Origin: an uncultured Opitutia bacterium
GTDB taxonomy: Bacteria; Verrucomicrobiota; Verrucomicrobiia; Opitutales; Coraliomargaritaceae
Direction: 5' to 3'
DNA: 64,000 nucleotides
Assembly: GCA_937136395.1 (NCBI GenBank)
Contig: CAKZOI010000071.1
Coordinates: forward strand, 62,001 to 126,000
The notes under the pieces are model-generated. The model was not told the origin of the DNA. It ran no database searches and was given only the letters and a program-made list of their open reading frames with translations. A program made the position numbers and the translations under genes. Below, one piece after another: positions 43,869 through 57,900 of this stretch; the stretch's first letter is position 1, and every line of letters starts with the position of its first letter.

Positions 43869-46800
43869 ATGTTTACCCATTTACTAAGATCTCTGCTGCT
43901 TTTGAGCATCACGCTGTCGACCGCTCGTGCGATTACCTATCACACTGATATGACGGACGCGGATGCGCGTGCATTGGGCGCTTTACCACAATTTCAGAGC
44001 GGTGTTCAAATTTCGCTGGGAGGGACCGTCTGTAGTGGCTCCATGTTAAATTCTGAGTGGGCAATTTTCGCGGGCCACTGCTTTAATTTTGTCGATGGCA
44101 CTCAAGTCACGGTTCGTTATATAGAAGACGGAGTTATCGTCGCTACGATGGGCGGCACCGCTTATGTTTTCGACAACGAGTCGCCAAGTGCCACAAGCTC
44201 TGGTGATACGGTCGCTTTGATTAAACTGGATAGTCCTCTCGTCGTCGCAGATAAGTGGGTGGCACCTTACGAGCAATTCGACGAAGTTGGACAGGTCGGA
44301 TGGCAAACCGGTGTAGGGCGCTACGGCTTCCAAGGAACTAGCGGCAGTCAGCTTCCGAGTTCAGATCGCCGATACCGTGCGATTTCTCAGAAAGTCAATA
44401 ACACGAATGTGAACTATCTGTTCTATCAATGGAATCAATCACCAGAGCTGCCCAATCCAAGTCCAGACACCACTCGATTCGAAGGCGGCACGGCGCCAGG
44501 TGATAGTGGCGGTAGTTTTTTCCTCTATTCGCGCGGACGCTTTTTCAACGCCAGTTCTGTTTGGGCAGTCATTCCTGGTCAAGGCTTTACTAACAATCGT
44601 TTGAGCACACATCTCGATGAGATTGAAGCTCGAACACAGACCGAATTCGCGCCTGGCTTGAAATTTGCCTATCCGAAGCAACTGACACCGCTCGCCCGAT
44701 GGGTCGCTGAGGACTTGAATCAAGTTGACGGATCGACAGTGAGCTCGTGGCTAGACCGTTACTCAGGCCTCAGCTTTTCCAATGTAACAGATGGCGGTAG
44801 TGGGGCACCTTTGTTGGCGACGAATGCGACACCTACAGGTTTATCAGCGGTAGCATTTGATGGAAATGACGCGCTGGGGCTATCCGCGATAGAAAATCCG
44901 TTTACAGGCGAGACAGCGATGAGTGTCGTTATGGTGGTGAGGACGGCAGTCGCGGGAGCCGGTTTTCAAACCGATGCGTTCGGCACGACGGGACTCTTGG
45001 ATGCGAGCTCAGGTGAGGATGCTTGGGGCCTTTCCTATTCGAGGAACGACCGCCTTGGTTGGAGTATCGAGGCTCAGGACGATTCCGTGACTGGGATCTT
45101 TCGCGGTGGCGTGGATAATGCATCGCTGTCAGATAATCAGTGGCACGTCGTGGTCGCGACTTGGGATGGATCGGAAATCCCTAATGATAATGCGGGTGAC
45201 GATCTGAACATGAAGCTATTTGTCGATTCGATCGATCAAGTCAGAACGGCACAGGGGGCGTCGCATTTCAACGTCGCCCGCGGGGCGATGTCATTACTTC
45301 TGGGGAATAGCCAGACAAATACGGAAGGAGGCTTCAACGGGCAGATAGCCGAGCTTCGGCTCTACTCTGGAGAGCTGCAAATGCACGAGGTCGATCGTAT
45401 CCTCACAGCGCTGAAGTCGCAGTATGTGAGCGGCTCGCCAGGAGTCGTCTTTGAGCGACCCTGGGCAGACGCGATTGAGCTTGCAGCAGGCCAAGGTTTG
45501 TCTCTGCGCGGCTCGCTAACGGGTGGCGCAGTGAGTGCAACATGGGATGTTCTGTCAGGCCCAGGTGCCGTTACTTTTTCAGATTTCAATGATCCAAATA
45601 CGGATGTCGAATTTGAAGCTGTCGGTGTTTATCACTTAAGGATCACCGCGAGTGATGGAGTGGTATCAGGTGACACAGATCTATACGTCAATGTCTATGC
45701 GCCCGGCGCTGAGAGTGCGGATACTACGGAGCGCGCTATCGAAGGAAACTGGATCAGTTCTGGTCTGGGCAGCACTGCAACCGGCGGTGGCTTCACTGAA
45801 GCAGGCGCTCAACTATCGGTTACAGGTTCAGGCAGTGGTCTCGGGCATGATGTGGGCGCCACGTATGACCATGGGCATTTCGTATGGCAAGGTGTCAGTG
45901 GAGATTTTGATTGGGGAGCGCGTTTAAATTCGCTCGGTAATCAAACAGGACCTACGCGAGCGGGTATTATGTTACGTGGCGGTTCAGGGCCGACAGACGC
46001 CGCCGCATTTGTCGGCTTCTCGCCAGATGGGAGCGCCTACGTCCTGTTTCGTGAAAATGGAGGCATCTGGGGCGATGTAGTTGTGCAGCCACTACCATCG
46101 GCGGCTGTGCCCGCCTATTTGAAAATTGAGCGTAGAGGGAAGTCCGTTTCAGCGCTCATTTCGGGCGATGGCATGACTTACGATTTATTAGCAACACAGG
46201 ATGTGGAACTTTCGGGTGTCGTTCGTGCTGGCTTTTTTGTTACGAGTGGCGATCCCGCCAATCCAATTACCGCTGTTTTTGAGTCGGCATCTCTTGTGCA
46301 GGTTGGTTATGCAAATGCTTCATTTGTAGAGTCGCTTGGTAATGCTTCGTCTGGAGGGCTCTTCGAATACGATCCGACACTCTCTGGCGCAGACGAACCG
46401 TGGCTAACGATCACGCAAGAGACGGGACCCGCAAGCATCGCATTGACTAGAGGCTACGATGGCAGTCGGCAGGTGTATCGTTCCAGCACGTTAGTGGGCG
46501 GCAGTTATCTCACTCGATTTGCGGTCGATGACGGTAATGCGCTCACATTTATAATCTCGAAAGACGAGGTCATCTTCAATGCCCGATTCGATTTCGATAC
46601 CGACGGAAACCTTGAAGGCTGGGGTGGTAATAACGTCGATAGCCTCACCGCTTCAGATAGTGCACTCTCGGGTGTTGCTAACAGTAGCGACCCACAAATC
46701 ACCCGCACGGGCTTGTCGCTAAATGGCAGCGCGCACGATCAAGTCGAGATTCGGATGCGAAGCAGTGTGAATGGCTCCGTTCAACTATTCTGGTGGCGTG

Positions 46801-47816
46801 AAGGCGCCAGTGGCTTTGCACCCGCACGATTACTGTCTACGAATTACACGGGCAATGGCTCCTATCAAACCTTGACCTTCGACATGAGCGCTGTGTCTGA
46901 ATGGGCTGGTGAGACAATAACGTCACTGCGCATCGACCCTGTGAATGGAGCGAGTGCAAACGGCGCCAGCTTTGCAGTCGATTCTATTGAAGTTTCAGAT
47001 GGTGAAGCATCGGTCGAATCGATGATCGGTTCTAACTTCGATTTGAATGGAGACTTTGACGGTTGGGAGGTGGCCAAGGATCTTTCGGCCTATGTTATCG
47101 GTGGTCGTTTACAGGCCATCACTACTGGAAGTGACCCTGTTCTGACAAACGATATCGACGATTTTAATGCCGACCCAATCGAAGCCCTTCTAGTGAGAAT
47201 TAAATCCGACCAAGCAGGCGCGCTGCAGTTCTTCTGGTCGACGACTGACTCTACCGGATTTTCGGGCACTCGAAGCGTATCGACGAATTTAGCTGGAACG
47301 AATCAATGGCAGACAGTGCGGCTTCTGTTGAGAGGCAACGCCGAGTGGAACGGCAAAACCATTACAAACTTGCGCCTAGATCCGATCAATCAGTCAGGTG
47401 CGAATATCGAGATCGATGCCATTGCACTCAGCTCAGGCGATGCGGATTCGGATACGCTGCCCGATGCATACGAAGACGCCAAGGGCTTGGATGCATTGCT
47501 CACAATTGATGCAGCTGGAGATTTAGATCAAGACGGCTTTAGTAGTCTCGATGAATACATCGCAGGCACCAGCCCCAACGATTCGAGTGATCGTTTCGTG
47601 GCCACAGGAATCTACACCGCAGGCTCGGCCTTCCAGGTCGAGGTAGAGGGGGTGAGTGGTCGACTTTATTCGCTAGAGCGTAAGCTCAGCTTGAGTGCCC
47701 CCATGTGGACACCTGTTGATAGCGAAGGCCCATTGGGTGCCGATGCAAATGTCACGCTAGAGGATACACAACTCTTCGACGCAGCCTTCTATCGTATCGA
47801 AGTTAGCTTCCCATAG
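43869..47816 (+). CDS. Multidomain secreted trypsin-like protease with carbohydrate-binding-type modules
   Basis: About 1,315 residues from the ATG at 43869, which starts the signal peptide MFTHLLRSLLLLSITLSTARA (an ATG at 43812 adds 19 residues). The S1 protease domain (25-260) has His in FAGHCF, Asp in SSGDTVALIKLD and Ser in APGDSGGS. Then LamG-like (270-525), PKD-like (530-610), a DUF1349-like sandwich (620-815), two copies of the 'FD..G.leGW ... LRiDPvn' module (about 900-1045, 1055-1195), and a TSP3-like calcium stretch (DADSDTLPDAYEDA). Probably extracellular, acting on cell-wall glycoproteins. It is adjacent to and co-directional with the GH9 gene (45 bases). Confidence 0.8.
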   Translation: MFTHLLRSLLLLSITLSTARAITYHTDMTDADARALGALPQFQSGVQISLGGTVCSGSMLNSEWAIFAGHCFNFVDGTQVTVRYIEDGVIVATMGGTAYVFDNESPSATSSGDTVALIKLDSPLVVADKWVAPYEQFDEVGQVGWQTGVGRYGFQGTSGSQLPSSDRRYRAISQKVNNTNVNYLFYQWNQSPELPNPSPDTTRFEGGTAPGDSGGSFFLYSRGRFFNASSVWAVIPGQGFTNNRLSTHLDEIEARTQTEFAPGLKFAYPKQLTPLARWVAEDLNQVDGSTVSSWLDRYSGLSFSNVTDGGSGAPLLATNATPTGLSAVAFDGNDALGLSAIENPFTGETAMSVVMVVRTAVAGAGFQTDAFGTTGLLDASSGEDAWGLSYSRNDRLGWSIEAQDDSVTGIFRGGVDNASLSDNQWHVVVATWDGSEIPNDNAGDDLNMKLFVDSIDQVRTAQGASHFNVARGAMSLLLGNSQTNTEGGFNGQIAELRLYSGELQMHEVDRILTALKSQYVSGSPGVVFERPWADAIELAAGQGLSLRGSLTGGAVSATWDVLSGPGAVTFSDFNDPNTDVEFEAVGVYHLRITASDGVVSGDTDLYVNVYAPGAESADTTERAIEGNWISSGLGSTATGGGFTEAGAQLSVTGSGSGLGHDVGATYDHGHFVWQGVSGDFDWGARLNSLGNQTGPTRAGIMLRGGSGPTDAAAFVGFSPDGSAYVLFRENGGIWGDVVVQPLPSAAVPAYLKIERRGKSVSALISGDGMTYDLLATQDVELSGVVRAGFFVTSGDPANPITAVFESASLVQVGYANASFVESLGNASSGGLFEYDPTLSGADEPWLTITQETGPASIALTRGYDGSRQVYRSSTLVGGSYLTRFAVDDGNALTFIISKDEVIFNARFDFDTDGNLEGWGGNNVDSLTASDSALSGVANSSDPQITRTGLSLNGSAHDQVEIRMRSSVNGSVQLFWWREGASGFAPARLLSTNYTGNGSYQTLTFDMSAVSEWAGETITSLRIDPVNGASANGASFAVDSIEVSDGEASVESMIGSNFDLNGDFDGWEVAKDLSAYVIGGRLQAITTGSDPVLTNDIDDFNADPIEALLVRIKSDQAGALQFFWSTTDSTGFSGTRSVSTNLAGTNQWQTVRLLLRGNAEWNGKTITNLRLDPINQSGANIEIDAIALSSGDADSDTLPDAYEDAKGLDALLTIDAAGDLDQDGFSSLDEYIAGTSPNDSSDRFVATGIYTAGSAFQVEVEGVSGRLYSLERKLSLSAPMWTPVDSEGPLGADANVTLEDTQLFDAAFYRIEVSFP

Positions 47817-51128
<3,312 letters not shown>

Positions 51129-51232
51129 ATTTCAATCGTCTGATCACCGATTCTTTGACTCATGTCTATCATTAGCAAATTCCAATCGAACTGGTGTCAT
51201 CTCAGCCTTCATAAACAAATGCCATTCTACCT

Positions 51233-53332
51233 ATGAAAATCCGAGTCCTTCTTTCTCTCTTTTTACTGTCTACATGCGCCCTTAGGTCGACTCCTTTAGG
51301 AATCGTTACTGGAAGTTTCGTCGATCTTGAAGTTATGGAATCGGTAAGTCCAGAGGTGACGAGCCTGAGAGTGACTGGGGAAGCCCCTCGATTTATTTTA
51401 CGCCCACTTGGTGGTGCAGCACTGAGCCCGAATCAGCAGATCTTGAGCTTTGATTATTTTTGCCCCGATGGCGTCCGTTCGGTCTATGTGCTATACAGTC
51501 GCAATGTAGATAGCGGGTGGGATGCATCAAAAAGTGTTTATGGTGGCAGCCTCGGAAGGGCAGAGGCATGGCAGCCCTTTGCCTCCGATTTGAAAGCAGG
51601 TTCTTCAGGTAAGTGGAGTCATGAGTTTCAGGCGTTTATTATTCAAATGGAGATGCCCCTTGGCACTGAAATCCAACTGCGTAATTTTGCTGTTCTTGAT
51701 GGCTCCGGATCGAAGGGGCTGGGCGCGGAAATCGGCATGGAGCGCAAGTTCCAGGAGGCCGAAGCAATCGATGCTTACTTGAATGCAAACTACACGAACG
51801 CGGAGATTAATTGTGCGATCAGCGAAAATCAAGTTGGTGTGCTCGGTTCTATTCGTGAGGCGCAGCAGCTTGCGGGGCGCTATTATCTGAAGGAGTTTGA
51901 ACCACACGAGAATGCATGGGAAGCAGGTGCTGGGACGTTGCTGGAAGATCAAGTCGTTGAGGCGGACTTCAGGGTTTTACTAGATCGATATATCGATGGC
52001 CGCGATCGTATCGCCCATCGTTTTGCGATCGTTCATGTCGACGGCGCGGGTAATGAAACGCGCATCACTCCCGCGGTTTGGCCCACGAATGTCGCCCGTG
52101 CCGCTAAACGTGAGATGCCCAGACTTCGGCCTAACAATCAAATTGGGCTTGGTGGCGTCACCTACCGAAAGGCGATTTTAGAGAAAGACTTTGCCGATTT
52201 GGGTATTCAATCCAGCACAGTCAATATCGTGTTGCAGCGGGTGCTCGCTAAACACCCAGGCGGTATTGCCTATGAGCACCAAGGTAAGACTTGGCATTTT
52301 AATCCGGCTGCGGTGCGCGAATACGATCGGCTGATCAAAAAACTGACTGAGATGAATGTCGTAGTCAGCGCTATTTTACTCGTTGCCAAAGTCGATTCAC
52401 CTCTGGTCCATCCCGAGTATGATCCCGCGGGCACTTATTCGATGGTGAATTTAACCAGCCGAGAAGGCGCGGATGCCTATCGAGCCGTGGTCTCTTTTCT
52501 CGCCGAGCGCTATAGTCGTCCCGATCAGCAACACGGCTGGATCTCGCACTGGATAGTATTCAATGAAGTCGATTACGGCTGGGTTTGGACGAATATGGGT
52601 GAGCAACCGATGGCACGCTACATGGATGCGTATCAAAAAGCCATGCGCCTAACATGGCTTGAAGTGCGTCAATTCAATCCGACAGGTGAAGTCTTTATTT
52701 CCTTAACGCATAATTGGGACTACACGCCACGCACCGCCAATCGTAGCTATCCACCCCGCGAGCTGATGGATCGGCTCGGTCTCTATAGTCAAGTGACTGG
52801 AGAGTATCATTGGGGTGTTGCATATCACCCATATCCCCAAAGTCTTTTACGCCCGCGCACATGGGAAGATCGCAAGGCCTTTCCGAGTTTCAACACACCT
52901 TACATTACGATGAAGAACATTGAAGTCCTGGTCGCTTACCTGGAGCAGCCTCAGTTTCTTTACTACTCAAAGCCGCGCACGATACTACTTTCCGAGCAGG
53001 GCTATCATACGCCAGACTACTCAGAGAAATCACTTCGAGATAAGGCCGCCGCGATTGCATATACATGGAAGAAAATGGAGCCTTTTAAAAACATTGAAGC
53101 CTTTCATTACCATCGTTGGATTGATAACCCCAACGAGGGAAGTCTACGAGTTGGTCTGCGCACATTACCCACTAAGGAGCACCCACATGGTGAACGTAAG
53201 CAACCGGCCTTCAAGCTCTACGGAATGCTTGGCACTGCTAGAGGCGAGTTGGCGATGGATCAATTCCTTCCCGATTTAGGCATCTCCGATTGGTCTGAAA
53301 TTCGTATTCAAGCAGAAGACATTACACGCTAA
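51233..53332 (+). CDS. DUF5722 putative glycoside hydrolase, secreted
   Basis: 699 residues with a signal peptide (MKIRVLLSLFLLSTCALRS). The C-terminal two-thirds looks like a TIM-barrel glycosidase of the DUF5722 type: SHWIVFNEVDYGWVW (about 440-455) ends a strand with the Asn-Glu pair typical of the clan GH-A acid/base, and TILLSEQGYHTPDYS (about 584-598) supplies a second Glu as nucleophile candidate. Further landmarks are EYHWGVAYHPYPQSL and AFHYHRWIDN. The N-terminal 180 residues are beta-rich. It is co-directional with the GH9 and beta-helix genes. The substrate is unknown; a GH role is inferred. Confidence 0.65.
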   Translation: MKIRVLLSLFLLSTCALRSTPLGIVTGSFVDLEVMESVSPEVTSLRVTGEAPRFILRPLGGAALSPNQQILSFDYFCPDGVRSVYVLYSRNVDSGWDASKSVYGGSLGRAEAWQPFASDLKAGSSGKWSHEFQAFIIQMEMPLGTEIQLRNFAVLDGSGSKGLGAEIGMERKFQEAEAIDAYLNANYTNAEINCAISENQVGVLGSIREAQQLAGRYYLKEFEPHENAWEAGAGTLLEDQVVEADFRVLLDRYIDGRDRIAHRFAIVHVDGAGNETRITPAVWPTNVARAAKREMPRLRPNNQIGLGGVTYRKAILEKDFADLGIQSSTVNIVLQRVLAKHPGGIAYEHQGKTWHFNPAAVREYDRLIKKLTEMNVVVSAILLVAKVDSPLVHPEYDPAGTYSMVNLTSREGADAYRAVVSFLAERYSRPDQQHGWISHWIVFNEVDYGWVWTNMGEQPMARYMDAYQKAMRLTWLEVRQFNPTGEVFISLTHNWDYTPRTANRSYPPRELMDRLGLYSQVTGEYHWGVAYHPYPQSLLRPRTWEDRKAFPSFNTPYITMKNIEVLVAYLEQPQFLYYSKPRTILLSEQGYHTPDYSEKSLRDKAAAIAYTWKKMEPFKNIEAFHYHRWIDNPNEGSLRVGLRTLPTKEHPHGERKQPAFKLYGMLGTARGELAMDQFLPDLGISDWSEIRIQAEDITR

Positions 53333-53344
53333 ATAGAGGACAAG

Positions 53345-54856
53345 ATGATGAAATACAAAGGTGCCCTTCTGATTGGTTTGATCGCCAGCACTGCCATGAG
53401 TAGTTTTGTGAACGCTCAAGTATATTCGCAATTGTGGGGTCAGGATGGCGAGCGGTGGTCACCTCAGAGCCGCTTGCCTGACTTTTCATTTGCGGGATAC
53501 CAGTTTGGAGAGAAGCCTCTGCCAAAGGTCGAAGTCGTCACGAATGTGGAGGATTTCGGTGCCACGGGGGATGACGATACAGATGATACAGAAGCCTTTA
53601 AGCGGGCAATTTCGGAGACGAATGAAGGGGCACTTTTTATACCTGAGGGACGCTATATAATCAGTGATATTTTATGGATTAAGAAATCGAACATTGTGCT
53701 GCGTGGAGCAGGTATAGACAAAACGGTCCTACACATCACTAAAGAGTTGGAGGATGTCCGTCCGAATATGGGTGCCAACACCGGAGGCCGTGTCACTTCA
53801 AATTACTCATGGTCGGGAGGCTTCTTATGGGTGAAGGGAGCCATTCGGAGCAAACCGATCGCGAATGTGGTATCGGCACATAAGCGCGGAGCGAAGACTA
53901 TAACCGTAGACTCCGACCCTAAAGTAAAGGTGGGGCAGCGGGTGCGAATCTTGTTGGAGGATGATGCGGACAAGACCTTGTTGACACATGTATACTCTGG
54001 AGATTCTGGAGATATCTCAAAACTCAATAAAGCCATTACAGTTGAAATGGTCAGTCGTATCGTATCGATCGACGATCGCCAAATTACACTGGAGCGTCCA
54101 TTTCGTTGGGATATTCGTGAAGAATGGAAGCCCCGTCTAAGAACTTTCGAGCCGTCGCTTTCTGAAGTTGGTATTGAGAATCTAGCAATCACGTTTCCCG
54201 CAAAACCTTATCAAGGGCATTTCACCGAAAGGGGGATGAACGCCATTGAGATTGGAGACGCTTCGGATTGCTGGATACGTAATATCAAAATTAAAAATAG
54301 TGATAGTGGGATCTATCTATGGGGCAGGTTTTGCACAATCGACGGTCTATTAATAGAGAGTGATCGTGAAGTATTTAGAGGCGACTCGGGGCATCATGGA
54401 GTCACGATGGGCTACGACTCGGTGCTCACAAATTTTGATTTCCAAGCAAAATTCATTCACGACCTGACACTGGGTAAGCTCGCGTCGGGGAATGTTTTCA
54501 AAAACGGCAAGGGCATTAACCTGTCATTCGATCATCACAAGCGCGCGCCTTATGAGAACCTATTTTGTAACATTGATGTGGGGGCGGGCACACAAATTTG
54601 GCGCTGTGGCGGTGGCCAGAAATTAGGCAAACACTGTGGGGCGCGTGGCACCTTTTGGAATATTCGCAGTCGTCAAAACATCGCACCGCCGAAACCCAAA
54701 TTCGGACCAGATTCGATGAATTTTGTGGGCGTTCAGACTCAATCACCATCGGTAACTAATCTCTCGGGGCAATGGTTTGAGGTGATCGCCCCGGAAGCCT
54801 TGCTCCCCGTGGACCTTCATGCGGCTCAGCTGAAAAGACGACTCCGCCAGAAGTGA
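53345..54856 (+). CDS. Pectate-lyase-superfamily right-handed beta-helix protein
   Basis: 503 residues with a signal peptide (about 1-24). VEDFGATGDDDTDDTEAFKRAI (written here in part: DFGATGDDDTDDTEAF) is the entry motif of the GH28/Pectate_lyase_3 beta-helix superfamily, followed by GALFIPEGRYIISDIL and IVLRGAGIDKTVL. Later rungs include AIEIGDASDCWIRNIKIKN and GHHGVTMGYDSVLTNFDFQ, with DHHKRAPYENLF as a possible active-site region. It could be a lyase or hydrolase on uronate or sulfated polymer. It starts 12 bases after the DUF5722 stop, so both are one operon. Confidence 0.65.
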   Translation: MMKYKGALLIGLIASTAMSSFVNAQVYSQLWGQDGERWSPQSRLPDFSFAGYQFGEKPLPKVEVVTNVEDFGATGDDDTDDTEAFKRAISETNEGALFIPEGRYIISDILWIKKSNIVLRGAGIDKTVLHITKELEDVRPNMGANTGGRVTSNYSWSGGFLWVKGAIRSKPIANVVSAHKRGAKTITVDSDPKVKVGQRVRILLEDDADKTLLTHVYSGDSGDISKLNKAITVEMVSRIVSIDDRQITLERPFRWDIREEWKPRLRTFEPSLSEVGIENLAITFPAKPYQGHFTERGMNAIEIGDASDCWIRNIKIKNSDSGIYLWGRFCTIDGLLIESDREVFRGDSGHHGVTMGYDSVLTNFDFQAKFIHDLTLGKLASGNVFKNGKGINLSFDHHKRAPYENLFCNIDVGAGTQIWRCGGGQKLGKHCGARGTFWNIRSRQNIAPPKPKFGPDSMNFVGVQTQSPSVTNLSGQWFEVIAPEALLPVDLHAAQLKRRLRQK

Positions 54857-54935
54857 AACTCCGCCGACGATCATCGAGGGACTGCTCAGTAAGGAGCAGG
54901 GTCTATCTGGGGTTTGCTACAGTCGAAAAACCGTT

Positions 54936-57900
54936 TTAACCCTCTCTCACTCTCGCTGTTTCGCGAGTGAAAAATCCGCACCAAGTGTCCCAAGATTGGA
55001 TGAGGGCGAGTTTTATGTCGCGCGCGATGAGGATGGTCATCGGTAAAAGGACCAAGGTAATGCCCGTGGCAAACATGACTCCGAAGCCTACGGATACAGC
55101 CATTGGTTTTAGGAATTGCGCTTGGACGGATGTCTCGGTGAGTAGAGGAATCAGGCCGACGAATGTGGTCAGCGTGGTGAGAAGGATCGCGCGAAAGCGT
55201 TGACCACCAGCATCAATGATGACGTCCGCGAGTTTACGATCCGGGTGTGCGTTCTTTAATTCGTCGACGCGATAGATAAACACGAGCGAATCATTCACGA
55301 CGATACCACTCAGCGCGAGAATGCCAAAGATGGATAAAATGCTGACCGATATGCCCATCAAATAGTGGCCCATGAGTGCGCCAATGATTCCGAAAGGAAT
55401 GACGGACATGATAAAGAGTGGCTTGATGTAAGATTTGAGGGGGATCGCGATCAGTATGTAGATCATTAGGATCGAAAGTTGGAATCCTGAGATCAGCGAC
55501 TTCATCGATTTTGCGCGCTGTTCCGCCTCACCAATCAAACTGATATCCACGTCGGGGAATTCTGCACGAAAGGTTGGGAAGTATGTTTCCTGAAGTAGGG
55601 CGAGCACTTCGTCTCCCGTGGTGACCGACTTGTCGACTTCCGCTTGCACAGAGACGATTCGAGTATTATCGGCACGTTGAATGGAAGCGAGTGAGGCACC
55701 ATAGCTTGTGTCGGCAACAATAGAGAAGGGGATTGCGGTGCCATCGTCGGCGCGGACGCGCATTTCGCGAAGCGTGTCCAATTGTGTGCGATCCTCGTAT
55801 GGGTAGCGCACCATTACACGAACCTCGTCGCGCCCTCTTTGGATACGTTGAGCTTCATCGCCGAAAAAGGCACTGCGGACGTTGTTTGCGAGTTGTCGCT
55901 TATCAAAGCCTGCGGCTTGTCCGCTTGGTGTGAGCTCCATTTTGATTTCGGGCCTGCCTGAATCGAAAGTGTCTTGTATGTCGTAGACGCCAGTGTAAGT
56001 GGCGATTTGTTCTTTCATCGCTTCCGCCCCAGCTTTCAGTTCATCCAGTGACTGGCTCATCAGTTGTATTTGTAGGCCTTGACCCGGAGGGCCTGCGCGA
56101 CCTGAAAAGTTGAGCGACTTAGCGCCTGCAATAGGCTGAACTTTTTTACGCCATGCACCGACGACATCGCCAGTAGTGATCACGCGAGATTCGGAGCTGG
56201 TTAGCTCGGCGGCAATGGAGACCTCAGTGTTACTCGATGCATTAATGGAGATGTGGCGTAAGATTTTTTCACCAGAGCGATTCTCGAGTTCGCGCACGGT
56301 GTCTTCCAGTGCGTTGCTGATCATTTCTGCATTTTCGTGCAGGTAATCGACTGGTAAGCCCTGTTCTAGTTCGAGATTCGCAGAAATACTATCGCGAAAG
56401 ATATTAGGGAAGAATACGAAGCGAAGTTGGCCTGATGGGAGGAGGCCGGAGATGAGTATGAGCACGGCCACGAACGCACCTAAAGTGACGTAGCGATAAG
56501 GGATCAAGAAACGCAGTGCGGGTTGATACACTTTCGCGACGAAAGTTTGGAGCCCTCTGGCGATTTTTGATTGGAAGCGAACCCAGGTGCGTGAGATTGG
56601 ATTTTTGGGTGCTTGAGTCGTTCGAATATGATTCAGGTGAGAGGGGAGAATCAGCTTTGATTCGATGAGTGAAAAGATGAGGCAAAGAATCACACCCGTT
56701 GCGATTTGTCCGAACACATTGCCCATCCGTCCAGTTACTTGAGTCAATGGGTAGAATGCCGCGATGGTAGTGATGACACCAAAGGTCGCAGGGGTGACGA
56801 CTCGCGAGACGCCTTTGACAGTAGATTTGAGGTAATGGTTCGGCTTGTCGCTTTTCTCGTCTTCTTCCTTGGCGGTGTAGATCGATTCTCCAATCACAAT
56901 CGCATCGTCCACAATGATACCTAAGACGATAATGAAGGCGAAGGCGGTAAGCTGATTGAGTGAGACGTCGATAAAGCCGACAGGGAAAAGCGCCAAGGCA
57001 CCCGCAATTGAGATAGGGATGCCGAGTGCGACCCAAACTGCTAGTTTGAAATTAAGGAAGAGCGCTAGGGTAATGAGCACCAGTATCACACCTGTCATAC
57101 CATTGCCGATCAGTAGGTCGAGGCGTGAGCGGATTGGCTCCGATCCATCATTCCAGCTAGTGATGGTGACGCCCTCAGGCAGCTTATTCTTGTCTGCGTA
57201 GCTAGCGACAAACGCGGAGGCAACTTTGGCTGTTTTAATGATATCGCCATTTCCTTCCATGGTGACTTGAAGGCTGGCTGATCGCTCACCGTCAAATCTA
57301 CTGAGGATACGTTGGTCTACAAACCCGTCGCGTATTTCAGCGACATCAGAGAGATAGATGCGTGTGCCGTCGGCTGAGGTCCGCAAGGGGATTTTAGCGA
57401 AGTCCTCGGCTACGTAGGCTTGGCTTTGAGAGCGTATTGAGATGTCGCCACTATTGCTGCGCACGACGCCACCGGATAGGTCGATGGAGTTGTTGGAGAT
57501 CGCTCGGCTGACTTCGTTGAAAGTCAGATTGTAGAGTCTAAGTTTCGCTTCGGAGACTTCGATGGATATTTCATAATCACGTGTGCCTGTCGTGGACACT
57601 AGATTGATTTCATCGAGTTTGAGCAGTTCGTCGCGTAGGTCACGTGCGAGCTCTTTCAGCACAGTTTCGGGGACATCCCCGTGTATGTTGATTCTTAATA
57701 CATTATGTGAACGCTTTCGTTCGGTGATGACATAGTTCTCCGCTTGCTCAGGGAAACTACTGATCGCATCGACCTGTATCTTGACGTCTTCGAGCAGTTT
57801 GTTGATCGGGTAGTCTTCAATCGCCTCAATTGTGACGTTGGCTCTGTTATCTGTAGAGGTGCTTTCAATACGGTAGATGCCTTCGATGCCCTGTAGCGCT

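Noticed and set aside
54857-54935. Bidirectional terminator between the beta-helix and RND genes
   Set aside because: CTGCTC/GAGCAG and GGTTT/AAACC stems are short and lack a good T run, so I do not call it.
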